Source of the DNA: Xiphophorus maculatus
Taxonomy: Eukaryota > Chordata > Actinopteri > Cyprinodontiformes > Poeciliidae
Assembly: GCF_002775205.1 (NCBI RefSeq)
Contig: NC_036445.1
Span: forward strand, 30,443,453-30,507,452
Direction: 5' to 3'
DNA length: 64,000 nucleotides
Shown here piece after piece: positions 13,535 to 24,746 of the stretch (the first letter of the stretch is position 1; every line of letters begins with the position of its first letter). Under the pieces are notes generated by a model. The model was not told the DNA's origin. It did not search any database and saw nothing but the letters and a program-made list of their open reading frames with translations. Position numbers and translations under genes: made by a program.

Positions 13535-13640
13535 CTTATCTTAAAGCTTAAACCTAAGCATTAATAGTACATGTCTAACCCTAAACCTGACCTAAACTCA
13601 ATTCACACCTTAGTCCTAAACCGAGCCCAAACCCAACAAC
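13535..13640. repeat. Degenerate CCTAAA-like array
   Basis: Repeated variants of CCTAAAC, CCCTAAA and CCTAAGC over about 100 bases. It resembles a decayed telomere-like or simple satellite array; the units are too diverged to be sure. Confidence 0.4.
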
Positions 13641-13712
13641 AGCACCGGAACAGTCAGTCCTCACTACATAGGTATTTATTGTAAAATGGGTCTTAGGTGA
13701 GAAATGCTAAAA

Positions 13713-13818
13713 CACACATACAGACACACCCCAACACACACACACACCCCCACACACACCAACACACACACACGCACACCCACACACACACACCAGCACA
13801 CCCCAACACACACACACT
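13713..13818. repeat. CA microsatellite with CC interruptions
   Basis: (CA)n broken by CCCC and CCAG units. The open frames on both strands come from the repeat. Confidence 0.9.
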
Positions 13819-14859
13819 TCCCATGTCTCCTCCTTTCATGCCTCAATGAGTATTCATTCAATCTCACTACCTTCACTTTTTCAAAAAGACATGCAATCCT
13901 TTGCACATTAAAATCTTAGTGCAGCAGCATATTGGAGCAGCCTTCGGTAGCCATATGCTGCAGGTACAGTTCAGTTTATGAACCAGAGCAGAATGGTCTT
14001 GCATGTATTAAAATCGCAGCTTTGTGTAAGCACTGGAAAGAAATAACAGCAGCCATATGGCCCTTTTAGAGAAGTATAAAAAGAAAGATGGAGGACAGTT
14101 TGAAAAGTGGATAATGATTTATACATTATATTCACATAAAGACAGAGATGATAAAGAAAGCAGGCTGGAAATATGACTCTATGACATTGAAACTCCATCT
14201 AATGGTTTGAATGGGTAATGTAACGCATCATTATGTTCACATTTTGTATTCAAATATAATGATTATATGCAATTAAACTGACCTCAGAGAGACATGATCA
14301 GTTGAATGATAATAGTATCTAAGAGAGCTTCTTGACTCAGACTTGTATGACTTTTGTTGTTTATTCTTCTCTTCCGAATTGAAAATGTGTTTTGTGTATT
14401 CAGCATTTTTTCCTAGACTGTACGGTCATTAACTATGTCTCCATCCAATTGTCACGCTGATTTTGAACAAACTTCTAAAATGTTGGGGAAAAACACAAAT
14501 TAGGCGTGTTTCCGTCTACTGGTTTGAAGTGAATCAATCAGGCCATGCAAAGTGTGATTTTGTCAGATGTTGATGTTATGCATGGCTGTAAGAAACAGGA
14601 AGTAGAGATTGCTAACTCGTACAGACCACACATTTCAGACAAGTGAAGAGAGGTTTTCAGGAATGTGTTGCAGCTTTTCTGTTATGTTAACTAATATTGC
14701 CGATGTTACATGCTGTCCTGAGATGTTGAGAAAGAAATGCAATTCTGACAGACGCTGACAATAAACACAGCTGGTCAGTTGTGAGGTGAATGTTCGCTAC
14801 ATCAGTACTTATTCAGCAAATGTGTTTCCATCTCCCCTTCGGCACATTAACTCTTTTTC

Positions 14860-15250
14860 AGAAATACCAAAAACTAATTGAAAATTGCACAACTGAAAAA
14901 AATCTTGTCATTTTCAAAGATACTTCAAAATCTGCATAGAAAAACATAGATGGAAGCATGGTTATTGCCATAAAAACTAGCCAAGTCACTTCTACCCCCA
15001 CCACCTCTGGTGTGTGCTTCATAAGTGTACTTGGTACCAGATCCCACTGAGCCAAAGGTCACCAATCAGTTTAGAAATGACTATTTCAGACCCGCTGTGT
15101 TACGTTAAAGACACACAGGTAAACAGAGAGGCAAACCTGTCATTTGTTCACCTTCAAACTGTTTTACAGAAATACTAAAAACCATCTCAAAATTGCAAAA
15201 TAGAAGAAGTTATTTAAAATTTTGTCATTTTCATTGATACTTCAAGGTAA
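14860..15250 (+). repeat. Diverged direct duplication about 300 bp apart
   Basis: A segment at 14860-14930 (AGAAATACCAAAAACT, then TTGTCATTTTCAAAGATACTTCAA) is repeated at 15168-15247 (AGAAATACTAAAAACC, then TTGTCATTTTCATTGATACTTCAA). This is either a local tandem duplication or two ends of one element. Confidence 0.55.
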
Positions 15251-15399
15251 GGAATTGGATCCACTGCCAACGGGGGCTTCAGGACATGGATAATAATAAG
15301 ATTATCATTTCTGTCTTGCTATGTCTGACGGGAGACTGATAAAGACATTTTCCATGGATCTAAATGTGAATGAAGGGAATTTTGTGGGAACATTTAGAG

Positions 15400-16355
15400 A
15401 GAACATCATAATGCTGAACATGAACAGTCCTCAACTTCAGTGATTCTTTGAACCGAGTGTCTGCTGATGGTTTTGTGGGTTTGGAGCCGACTGAGGCTAA
15501 ATGGACATCTGCTGAGATGACAGCTCTGTGTGAGACAGGCAGCCGCCCCGTCGCCCTGGGAACCAATCTCTCAAAGCTTCCTGTCCGTTTTAAACCTGCC
15601 TTTCCACGCAGTCGGCTATCGGGTACAAATAGTCCTTCTGTTCCTGTTTGCCAAACATTTTATATCTCTTGCTGAAATATTTCAGGAGCTCAGATTCTTC
15701 ATTGATTCCATCCTCCACCCTCCCAGACATCCCATCCTCTGTTCATCCCTTACCCTTACCTCTTCCTTTTCATTCCTCATCTTATTCCCACACTTCCTCC
15801 TTCTTCCATTCCGCCTCTATCCATCCTCGTTTCCTCCCTCCCCCCCCCAACCTAAAAGAGAGGATATAGAGAGGCGAGACCTCTTGTCGGCGGTGGGAAA
15901 AAAGGGAGAGACCATCAAGGCGCAGACAGAGGGATGAAGCGAAAGTATAGGTTAGTAGGTAGCAGTATAGGCCTGTTCCATCCTTCCTCCCCCTCTCCTC
16001 ACGCTCTGCTTCCCCCCTACCCCCGTTCACTGTGCCAGGGTGGTATGAACTGCTGGATTACAAAACAGCCCTCCCATGTGTCTGCCTGTTCTCTGTGCCA
16101 GCTGAGAGACAAGCGATACTATGCTCCCGGAGCGCTGCTGAGGCTGAGGGGTGGGAGGGAGGGAAGAAAGATGGAGAAAGTGAAGCAAAGAGTGAGAGAA
16201 GCAGAACGAAGAAAGTGGGAGGACAGAGAAATCAGATGAGCAGGGATGTAGGGACAAGAAGACATGGAATGGGTAGACAAAAGATGTAGAGAAAGGAGGA
16301 GAGAGAAAGAGAGAGAGAGAGAGAGAGGAGGAAAAGAAGAAGGGAGGTTGGAGTG
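15400..16355 (+). promoter_or_regulatory. GC- and purine/pyrimidine-rich promoter-like tract
   Basis: Base composition shifts here from AT-rich to CT-rich (15710-15850) and then AG-rich (16140-16345, with a (GA)n run at 16299-16327), directly upstream of the candidate coding exon at 16356. Inference: promoter or 5' UTR of the gene that starts there. No TATA box was recognised. Confidence 0.35.
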
Positions 16356-16446
16356 ATGGCAGTTGAAAGCTTTGGGAGGAGCGGAGCACTGAGCAGCATC
16401 AGCCAGCGCTGTGAGAGCATGTTGAGCCTGCAGGGACAGCCGGGGG
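16356..16446 (+). CDS. Candidate first coding exon of an unidentified gene (partial)
   Basis: An ATG in the context GGAGTGATGG opens 30 codons (MAVESFGRSG, then ALSSISQRCESMLSLQGQPG) and ends in phase 1 at a consensus donor G|GTAAGT (16446/16447). The peptide is serine-rich and non-repetitive, has a CESML motif, and is less AT-rich than its surroundings. I do not recognise the protein and found no following exon with a matching phase in the window, so the rest may lie in this AT-rich stretch unseen, or the exon may be a false positive. It could be an alternative first exon with 17277. Confidence 0.35.
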
Positions 16447-17276
16447 GTAAGTCACACACCACTCAGCTAAACATGCAACACTCACGGCTGCCTGCCGTTC
16501 TCTGCATCTCTGTCCCGTCCTGGGAGGCCAGAAGGAAAACTTTCACACGCAGTCTGAAATTAGAGACAGGTCTTAAAGCTGCAGGTCAAAAACTCAGAAC
16601 CACCCGTTTACCTGGGCTGCTACATTATTTTCTTTTCCTGTCACTTCCACCCAGGACAGCAGTATTCTGAAAAGGTAATGTGAGCGAAAGAGACAGCTCA
16701 GGAGCAGGACCATCAGGGGATGCAGATGATGGCATGGAGACCGGAGAAGGAAGCCCTGTTTCCTGGAATCAATTTCAAATGTCTGACAGGCTGTCCGAAA
16801 ATCATTATGCAACCTGCAGACACAAAGACAAGCTTTAAGAAACGGCATGCATGTGTGACGAGCCGCTGCTTCTGCACACGCATTCCTGCAGCGCACAATC
16901 AGCCCTTCTCTTCGCTGCACACACTCCACTCAGCTCTGAAACAGGCGAAGCCACTGGGCCTTAAACTGGGTTAACGCTGCAATTCAAACTATTTTTCCAT
17001 CCTGAGTTTTTCAGCCTGCAGCAGGACAGAATCTCCGTTCGGTGGGTGGGTGCGTGGAGCCAATCGGTTCTTGTTTCCGGAGGTGAGGGGTCACTTGTGG
17101 AGGGTGAAGTGGGCTTTATTGTGTAAAGGAGAACTGCTTCCTGTGATTCCTCTGCATTAGCCCCCAGCAGTGTGGGGCTGTGGAGAGTTGAGGGGGGTTC
17201 AGCCGGCCTGGCTCCGCTGCAGCCGTGTTAGCTACATTACAGGCCTCCGGAGGACGGCTGGGTGCCAGAGGTCGTC

Positions 17277-17307
17277 ATGGTGAAGGGGGTGGCGGTGGTT
17301 CGTCATG
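17277..17307 (+). CDS. Candidate alternative first coding exon (partial)
   Basis: ATG followed by ten codons (MVKGVAVVRH) and a donor CATG|GTAAGT at 17307/17308, also in phase 1. The surrounding 17000-17440 is GC-rich with several CpGs, like a first exon. A start this short is weak evidence on its own; the shared phase with 16446 is the reason to list it. Confidence 0.22.
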
Positions 17308-17309
17308 GT

Positions 17310-19085
17310 AAGTAGTTGTCATGGAGACTGTGGATGTGGGTGGGGACCCCTGCAGAAGGGGCTCACCTGGTGGAGTCCAGATGCTGGTGGTGACAGAGTG
17401 AATAAGGCGGGGTCGGGTTGATCTGTGGGAGTCAGTTCTGCTTCTGTCTGACCCCGGTGTTCACAGCTCACACTAACTCCTGGTTAACCCTTTAACACTG
17501 ACTCTAGAAAAACAGAAATTAGTCAAAAATGTCCACACATTTAAGGCTAAATCCTTTTTTTTTTTTGACAAAATCTCTGCTCATCAATATTTTTGCACTA
17601 TTTCATGGACATTATATCTTCACCTTCCTAAAATAATGGTCCAAGTCATTTTTTGTCAAAAGTGATTTAGGCAACAAGAACAGCAGCAAACCCTCCGCCC
17701 GTAAAAAAGCAACAACATTTTTGACAACAAAAATAATGGAGCATATCCGGACAAAACTGGCACTGCCCAACTGTAATACTTAGGTCCTCCAGCAGGGGGC
17801 ACAGGGTCAGTGTATGATGTGATGCAGGAGATTTTGGAGGAAAACAGCGACTTTGTTACAGAGGAAGAGATGTCAGATGAACACGTAGCGAAGCAGTTTC
17901 ATTAACTTTAGCAGAAGCCTCACAGTTTAACAACAGTCTTGGTTGAGTATCTGATGGTGGAGCTAGGGGCGGGAGAGTGGGGGAGGGGAGGGGCAGGCAG
18001 ATGGTGCAAATCCTGAAACTTCACCATTTATTTAACTAGTTTCTTTTTCACAAACTTCTTATTTGCCTTGAATTTGCCTGGACAGTCTGACACTGCGCTG
18101 CGCAACTAATGAGAAAACCAATCCCTCCAAATGCATCACTTGACACACATGAATGTAAATATAACTTCTTCATCTATTGTTCAGGCTTTATCACAGTCAG
18201 ATCACCGTGGTCCCCTGCTCCCCCCTCTTCCTCCAGCAGCATCTTTTATCTGAGCTAATAATGGCCCCCGGCGCTGATAGCGACCCTGTTTGTATACTTT
18301 TGTGGCATGAAGCCTCTGCGCTCTCACATGTGCTGGCAAGTAGAAGATCGTTTGAAAAGCACAAAGCCGTAACAGTACGCTGCTCAGTAATGCACCCCTC
18401 ACCCTCTCTCTGCAGTTCGGCCATTCAAAGCGGTTTGGTGGCTCACCTGGACTCTGGGAACAGGAGAGGCTGTCAGCAGCAAGAAAACCCCAGAATGATT
18501 TGAGGATGAAACGATTGAAACGGAGGACAAGAATCGCCTCCGATTGAATTAGTTCTGTTTGATCAGCAGTAATTCAATGTGCTGGTCTGAACGCTTGCTC
18601 ATCCGTCTCATGTATCCAAGAGGCGGAGAGGCGCCACCCACATCAGGCCGCCTGCACCGGGTATCTGCAGAGAGAACGCAGCAGCTCCACCAGGCCGGGA
18701 GCTGCTGCGTGCGTTTCATACCACGACGCTCACTGCTCGTCTATTTGCCTTGAAAACAGAATCAAACAGCGTGCGCCTGTAGCGCTGGGGCCTGTAAGGG
18801 CCCCTGGGTGCGGCTTTGGACTGAGGAAACACAGTTCTGCCAAATCAGGTGCGTTTAATCTGAAATTGTAACAGAGAAAATGTCTTTAATTTTAGTCATT
18901 TGCTATTCTTTAGCTTTGTTGCTTTTTCACAATCCCTAGACTCATTTGCTGTGATCATTGAGGCGAGTCACACATGTACAGAGGCTTTGACTTTACAGTT
19001 TCTGATAACTGCATAAATATATTGCTTTGCATATCTTTGTCTTTGATTAAACGCATCAGCTAATATTTTTCTGTATGTTAAAGCT
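17310..19085. other. Intergenic or first-intron sequence, no gene recognised
   Basis: If the exons at 16356 or 17277 are real, this is intron. The open frames at 18177-18503 and 18559-18753 lack splice context. The 18200-18800 stretch is less AT-rich and free of clear repeats. Confidence 0.4.
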
Positions 19086-19089
19086 GTAG

Positions 19090-19640
19090 CATGCAACTTT
19101 CATTTTCTATTTTATTTTTTTTCTAGTATGTAACTTTCATAAAAAAAGAAATGTATTTCACATATTTGTTTAAACTTTCACTTTCATGTCCTAACAGTCT
19201 GATATGAGAAAGATAATCTGTGAACAAATCAAGCTCCTCCGCCTTCTCCCAGTGCTAACTAGAAACAACCAATCAGAGCCAGGAGGCGGGGCTTAGGACT
19301 GTCAATCATGGTCATGTGTGCACCGCTCACAACCTCCCACCTCAGAATGTGCTAATGATGGAGAAGCAACTTACCTTTACAGGAAAACTGCTTCTCCGCC
19401 GTCATCGGTGGCCATACTTATTAGCTTGAGCATTCAGGGTAGGAGGTTGTAAGCAACAGACACACAGCCATGATTGACAGTGCTAAGCCCCGCCTCCTGG
19501 CTCTGATTGGTTGTTTTTGGTCAGGAACTGCGTATTTATTCAGGGAGGAGGTGGAGGAGAGATCCATCCTTTTTTGTTATGAGACAGATAACCTTTTCAC
19601 AGGTTATTTGTCTGTCATTTTTTTTAGGATTATAAATAAA
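19090..19640. mobile_element. Foldback (palindromic) repeat element
   Basis: The left arm contains ACAACCAATCAGAGCCAGGA, GGCGGGGCTTAG and a GTCAATCATG block (about 19265-19310). The right arm contains the same blocks inverted (about 19470-19515). Outer parts also match inverted: GAGAAAGATAATCTGTGAA on the left against the GACAGATAACCTTTTCACAG region on the right. I recognise the CCAATCAGAGCCAGGAGGCGG phrase as a repeat common in teleost genomes. The two arms are about 200 bases apart at the core. Confidence 0.6.
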
Positions 19641-19663
19641 TTCTTCTTGACTACATATATAGC

Positions 19664-19782
<119 letters not shown>

Positions 19783-19863
19783 AGTCACATTTCTTACATC
19801 AGATTCTGCTCAGACATCCTTCTGGTGAAACCTCGTCTCTTGTTTTAGCCTTTCTCTATATTT

Positions 19864-19900
19864 TCACAAAATGTCCTTAAATTTAAAGGACATTTTGTGA
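19864..19900. repeat. Perfect hairpin, 15-bp arms
   Basis: TCACAAAATGTCCTT (19864-19878), a 7-nt AT loop, then its exact reverse complement (19886-19900). Confidence 0.9.
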
Positions 19901-20135
19901 TACATAACGTATTTGAATATTTATTCCAAATACTATGTAATATATATATATTTAAATATACATTTATTTATTGGTTTTACCACTGATGACAATCCCATTT
20001 CTAAGAAGAAAATAATCCTTTTAATTATTTTTTTATTTTGCACCGGACCACTGTCCTATCTTTAAATAGTGAAATAAAATACAAACATAAACTCTCATTT
20101 ATTATTTATTTTTTATCATTTAAAAATGAATTAAA

Positions 20136-20176
20136 ATTGTTTATTTCAACAATTCTAATTGTTGAAATTAAACAAT
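20136..20176. repeat. Near-perfect hairpin, 12-bp core arms, 2-nt loop
   Basis: ATTTCAACAATT (20143-20154), loop CT, exact reverse complement (20157-20168). Pairing resumes outside the core (ATTGTTT with AAACAAT) after one mismatch. Confidence 0.85.
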
Positions 20177-21220
20177 GTCAACATGGTCATATCTAAAAGT
20201 AAAATTAAATATATAAGTGCATTTTTTTTTACTATTTCACATAATTTTAATATTAATATATAATATTTAGGAGCCCTTAACCCTTGGAAAATACAATGGA
20301 AGAATATCACGTGGGCATTCCTCTGCATGTTAAGAGGTGTTAAAGACAGCTCTGTCACAAAAGTAAGAAAAAAATACTTTTATGCATTTATTTATTTTAC
20401 TCCTAATCATAGTAGCGCTTTTAAGGAATGATTAAAAAATAATTAACTTAACTTATATCTTTACTTTATCCTAGTGAAAGCCCAATCTTCAGGTGATAAA
20501 AAAAATATGTAATAAACGTTTTGATTTATTTTACATCTGTACACAGATCTGTCTTTGAGAAAAATCCATGACTTTCCTCAAAGGAAAAAAATAATCTGAC
20601 ATGGATTAGGACATTTTGTACATTCAACTTTTTAAACTTGTGTCAAAAGAAAATATGGAGGTAAACAAAACAACCTTTTTCTACAGAGCTGAGTATTTTG
20701 TTTTATTCCAGAATGCAGAGAGAAAAATGATCAGAGAAAATAAAAGAACATTTTTGGTTTTCTTATCTGCAAACTGTGAGTCTGGCCTGTAAAGACAGAT
20801 GTGACGTTTGTCTCCAAAAGTTAATAAGCAGTTTGAAATAACATTGTGTTAATAAAAACATTTTCAGGTGGAACATTGCTGCGGCATTTAATATATGCAG
20901 GGCCGGTCACACCACAGAGCTGATGCCTGCTCCTATTCAGCAGAAATCTGAGTCCCACATGGGAACATGTTCATCCTATCAAACACGTGTTTCTAAACCT
21001 CTGCTGATCACAGAGAGGACACTGCAACAATAAAGACATTTAGATAGATTTTAATCCCGTAGACCATGCGACTCTTTCCTTAAATCAACCAGGAGATACA
21101 CTATATTGCCAAAAGTATTTTCTCACCTGCCTTGACTCACATATGAGCTTAAATGGCATCCCATTTCTAATCCACAGGATTCAATTGGACCTTGGTCCAC
21201 CCTCTGCAGCTAGAACAGCT

Positions 21221-22404
21221 TCAACTCTTCTGTGAAGTCTGTCCACAAGGTTTAGGAGTGTTTATTGGGATTTTTGACCTTTCTTCAGGGAGCACATTTG
21301 CGAGGTCACAAATGGATTGAGGATGGAGGATGAGAAGCCCTTCTCTCAGTCTCCGCTCTAATTCATCCCATAGGTTTTCTATCAGGTTTACTTCAGGACT
21401 GTGTGCAGGCCAGTCAAGCACATCCACACCAGACTCTGTCATCCATGTCTTTATAGACCTTGCTTTGTTGCTCTGGTGCAGTCATGTTGGAAGAGGAAGG
21501 GTCCAGCTCCAAACTGTTCCCACACAGTTGGGAGAATGGGATTGTCTAAAATGTCTTGGTATGTTGAAGCATTCAGAGTTCCTTTCACTGGAATTAAGGG
21601 ACCAAGCCAAGCTCCTGAAAAACAATCCCATTTTGCCCACTCCACCAAACTTTACACTTGGCACAATGCAGTCAGACAAGTACCGTTCTCCTGGCAATTG
21701 CCAAACCTGGATTTGTCCATCAGATTGCCAGGTGGAGAAGCACAACTTCAGAGAACATGCCTCCACTGCTCTAGAGTCCAGTGGCGACGGCTCTGCACCA
21801 CTGCATCTGATGCTTTACATTGCACTTGGTGATGTATGGCTTGGATGCAGCTGGTCACCATGGAGCTCCAGGAAACTCTCTGTGCACTGTTCTAGAGCTA
21901 ATCTGAAGGCCACATGAAGTTTGGAGATATGTAGTGACTGACTCTGCAGAACCTGGCGACCTCTTCACTCTATGACAGGGGTCTCAAACTCCAGTCCTCA
22001 AGGGCCGCAGTCCTGCAACTTTTAGATGTGCCTCTGCTGCACCACACCTGAATAGAATAATTAGGTCATTAAGGCTCTGGAGAACTGATCTACACAAGGA
22101 GGAGGTGATTAAGCCATTTCATTCCAGTGTTTTGTACCTGTGGCACATCTAAAAACTGCAGGACAGCGGCCCTTGAGGACTGGAGTTTGAGACCCCTGCT
22201 CTATGTGCTTCAGCATCCGCTGACCCCGCTCCGTCAGCTTACATGGCCTACCACTTCATGGCTGAGTTGCATTTTCTTAAAATGCAGCTAACAGTTGACA
22301 GGAATATTTAGGAGCGAGGAAATTTCACCACTTTATTTGTTGCACAGGTGGCATTCTATCACAGTCCCACGTTGGAATTCACTGATCTCCTGAGAGCGAG
22401 CCAT
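21221..22404 (-). pseudogene. Tc1-type transposase, broken
   Basis: Reading on the minus strand, fragments in family order are: a start near 22404 (MARSQEISEFQRGTV) that soon meets a stop, a middle part with WQSDG and [19 protein letters not shown], then [19 protein letters not shown] and GPFLFQHDC, and finally VLDWPAHSPEVNLIENLWDE with the last acidic residue of the DDE catalytic triad. In known Tc1 enzymes these lie in one frame; here they are spread over all three frames with stops, and a MITE is inserted in the N-terminal third. The protein cannot be made, so the copy is dead and could only have been moved by enzyme from elsewhere. Confidence 0.88.
21976..22198. mobile_element. hAT-type MITE nested in the Tc1 relic
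   Basis: A 223-bp element with long terminal inverted repeats, both starting CAGGGGTCTCAAACTCCAGT and matching for about 57 bases with few differences. It is flanked by 8-bp duplications CTCTATGA (21968-21975) and CTCTATGT (22199-22206), the length typical of hAT elements. The related Tc1 copy at 44380 lacks the insert and shows the uninterrupted site (CACTATGTGCTTCAG). It has no coding capacity. Confidence 0.9.
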
Positions 22405-22947
22405 CCTTTCATATGTTTGTAAAAACAGTCTGTATGATTAGGTGCTTAATTTTATTCAGCTGTGGCCATGGAAGTGACTGGAACACCCGATTCTGAAAAT
22501 TTGGATGGGTGAGCAAAAGCTTTTGTCAATATACTGTATGAGGTTAACATGGAGACTTATGTTTTACTCCAGGGTTTTACTTATAAGAGTGACTTTCTTT
22601 GTGTTTGTCTTTAGTTTTGTATCATCTAATTAAGACTTGTTCAAATGTCAAGAAGAGTAAGTGAAGCACATCAGGGCCATGTTGACTTTTCAAACGAACA
22701 TGATGATGATGTTTAACTGTAAAAGATTAGCTCAACTGCAGGAGGAATCCAGAGATAGTTGCTTCTTTTGGAGGGAGTCCAAAACAATGTGTGTGAATGC
22801 CAACAATCCTGCTGACTGGAGCGCAGCTAATAGATACTTTTTCTTTCCAAAACTAATCTCTCGATCTGTAAGAAGAAACTGCAGCAGCTCATTGTTAAGT
22901 AGTTTAAGATTATGTCAAGATTAAGAGCACAGCTTCTACAGACACTG

Positions 22948-22987
22948 CAGAATTACTGTAAAGTTACATTACTGTACAGTAATTCTG
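22948..22987. repeat. Perfect hairpin, 13-bp arms
   Basis: CAGAATTACTGTA (22948-22960), a 14-nt loop, then its exact reverse complement (22975-22987). Confidence 0.85.
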
Positions 22988-23400
22988 AGGGACTTTGAAT
23001 ATTTCTCGTCTTTATGCTTAAGAATATTTTTCCTTTACATTATGAAATGTTTTAAGCTTAATAACAAGTCTAAAGGTAAAACTTGGAAAACATATGGAGA
23101 TAAATAAGATATAAAAAATGCAAAGGAGAAGCTAGAGAGAGGAAAATATATTTAACAATAATGTAGAAAAAATACAACATTTTAAGTCATTTTTAAATTA
23201 AATCTAAAATAAATCCCACAGTGAAGAAAAAAAGCTAATAAATGATTATGATTGTAAATATTAGTGTCTCCATGCTGACCACTGAAAACTGAAAAAGATT
23301 TATTTTTGCCATGACAAGGTTTTATAAAATAATTGAAATTGCTGCACTTTGCCTTCCAGAAAAAGATGGGATTTTGACGTAGTTAGTGATTTGATCTGTA

Positions 23401-23443
23401 TTAAAGTGTTATTTGAAGAAGGAACCCACAAATAACACTTTAA
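23401..23443. repeat. Perfect hairpin, 15-bp arms
   Basis: TTAAAGTGTTATTTG (23401-23415), a 13-nt loop, then its exact reverse complement (23429-23443). Confidence 0.88.
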
Positions 23444-23906
23444 AACAAAACAAATCATGTCCTGAGGAGTTGTCAAAGTGCAAAAGAAGAATTTCATATT
23501 AGTCATTCATGTTAATGTGAACTGTTCACATAGTATAAACAAATCCTACGGAACATCTCAAAATGTTTTTTGCCAAAAATGTCACCGCTTACCCAGTCTT
23601 TCATCTTGAAGGTTTGACTTTCAAGAGACTTTGTAAAACAGGAAGTTCAATTTAGAAGGGGGATAAGATGATTGGTCAATGTTCAGTTGAGTTGCAGTGA
23701 TTGGTCAGATTTGCAGAAAAGTTGCGATGGCAGGTCTTGCAAAATTTGTGAAAGATTAATTAAATTATTAGATATTTCTGTGTTTTCAGCAGCTCTGGTT
23801 TGACCCAAAGCGGTGCGTCCCATCTCCATGCATGCTTCACACCAATTGGCTGATGAAGAGCAGACAGCAGAGCAGCACCACCGCTCTCTCTCGCCCCTCC
23901 CCCCCC

Positions 23907-24255
23907 TACACACACACACACACACACACACATGCGCACACTCATGCATTGTACATCAGGCGCTTCACATGATCCCTCTCTGTCAGTGTGACTGGAAAAG
24001 GAGCGGGAGAAGAGTGTGGATGTGATGGAATTCCTGGAGAAAAGGGAGGGTAGGCGTGCAGGGGTGTGTGTGTCTGTGTGTTGTGTGTCTGTGTGTGAGG
24101 AGTACTACTCCTACATATTCCCATCCAGACAGAGCTACGTTTCCATGTGGGAGGAGTTACAAGAACAATGATGAGTTCTCGTCTCTTCCCCCTCGTGCTC
24201 GGTGTGTGTGTAAGACATCACGTGTGTGTGTGTATCCGTGAAAGTGTGTGTTTAA
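23907..24255. repeat. CA and GT microsatellites, two blocks
   Basis: (CA)n at about 23909-23935, then interrupted (GT)n at 24062-24098 and 24203-24253. All open frames here are repeat-driven. A GAAG|GTAAGC donor-like site sits at about 24295 but no coding exon can be argued for. Confidence 0.85.
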
Positions 24256-24665
24256 AGAGCAGCAGACTGTCACATGCAGCAGAGGAAGTGGAAGGTAAGC
24301 CCCTTTTTTTCTTGTCTTTGTCTCCAGATTCCTTTACTCAGATGTTGTATGGAACAGATTTCAGTTTTGGTCAGCCAGATGTTTGAACGTTGGGGTCTGC
24401 GCTCGTTCTTCTTTGTCCGCTAATCTTTCATCCACTTTAAGCACTTTCGCTGTCAGGACGGCTGATCGGGATTGAGTACATTTAAACGATGAAGGGTTGG
24501 TTGTAACTCCATCATCCACACCTACTGTTCATGTGTCGCTGTGATGAGTGTGTGTATGTCGGCTGTGGGCTGCAACAAGCCCCTCTGAGATGATGTATCC
24601 TCGGTCCCTATTTGTCAAACTGCTCCCCGAGGATACACCTTCCATTTTTCATTGTCTTCCCACGC

Positions 24666-24694
24666 TTGTCTCTCTCTCTCTCTCTCTCACCGCC

Positions 24695-24725
<31 letters not shown>

Positions 24726-24746
24726 GCAGACACACACACCTTCACT
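24666..24746. repeat. Compound TC, poly-C and CA repeat
   Basis: (TC)n, then about 20 C with one interruption near the start, then (CA)n, all adjoining. A further G run (about 13 G) lies near 24860 and a (CCCCAC)n block at 25001-25021. The region 24780-26240 otherwise shows no gene. Confidence 0.88.

Larger units (their letters stand above)
21099..22536 (-). mobile_element. Degraded Tc1/mariner-type transposon
   Basis: Flanked by TA on both sides (21097-21098 and 22537-22538), the target duplication of Tc1/mariner elements. The ends are inverted repeats: left CACTATATTGCCAAAAGTAT, right (reversed) CAGTATATTGACAAAAGCTT, both continuing into CTCACC. The interior encodes a broken Tc1 transposase on the minus strand. 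A separate 223-bp element is inserted at 21976-22198. A deleted relative lies at 44380. Confidence 0.9.

Noticed and set aside
13535-13640. Interstitial telomere array
   Set aside because: Units vary too much from TTAGGG/CCCTAA; kept only as a degenerate repeat.
13713-13818. CRISPR-like or satellite array
   Set aside because: Only CA microsatellite with irregular interruptions; no spacer structure, and the window is vertebrate.
15934-16289. Overlapping Arg/Lys/Glu-rich and Leu/Ser-rich frames
   Set aside because: Produced by the AG-rich/CT-rich tract upstream of the candidate exon at 16356.
21330-21917. 195-codon plus-strand frame
   Set aside because: Antisense shadow of the Tc1 transposase relic.
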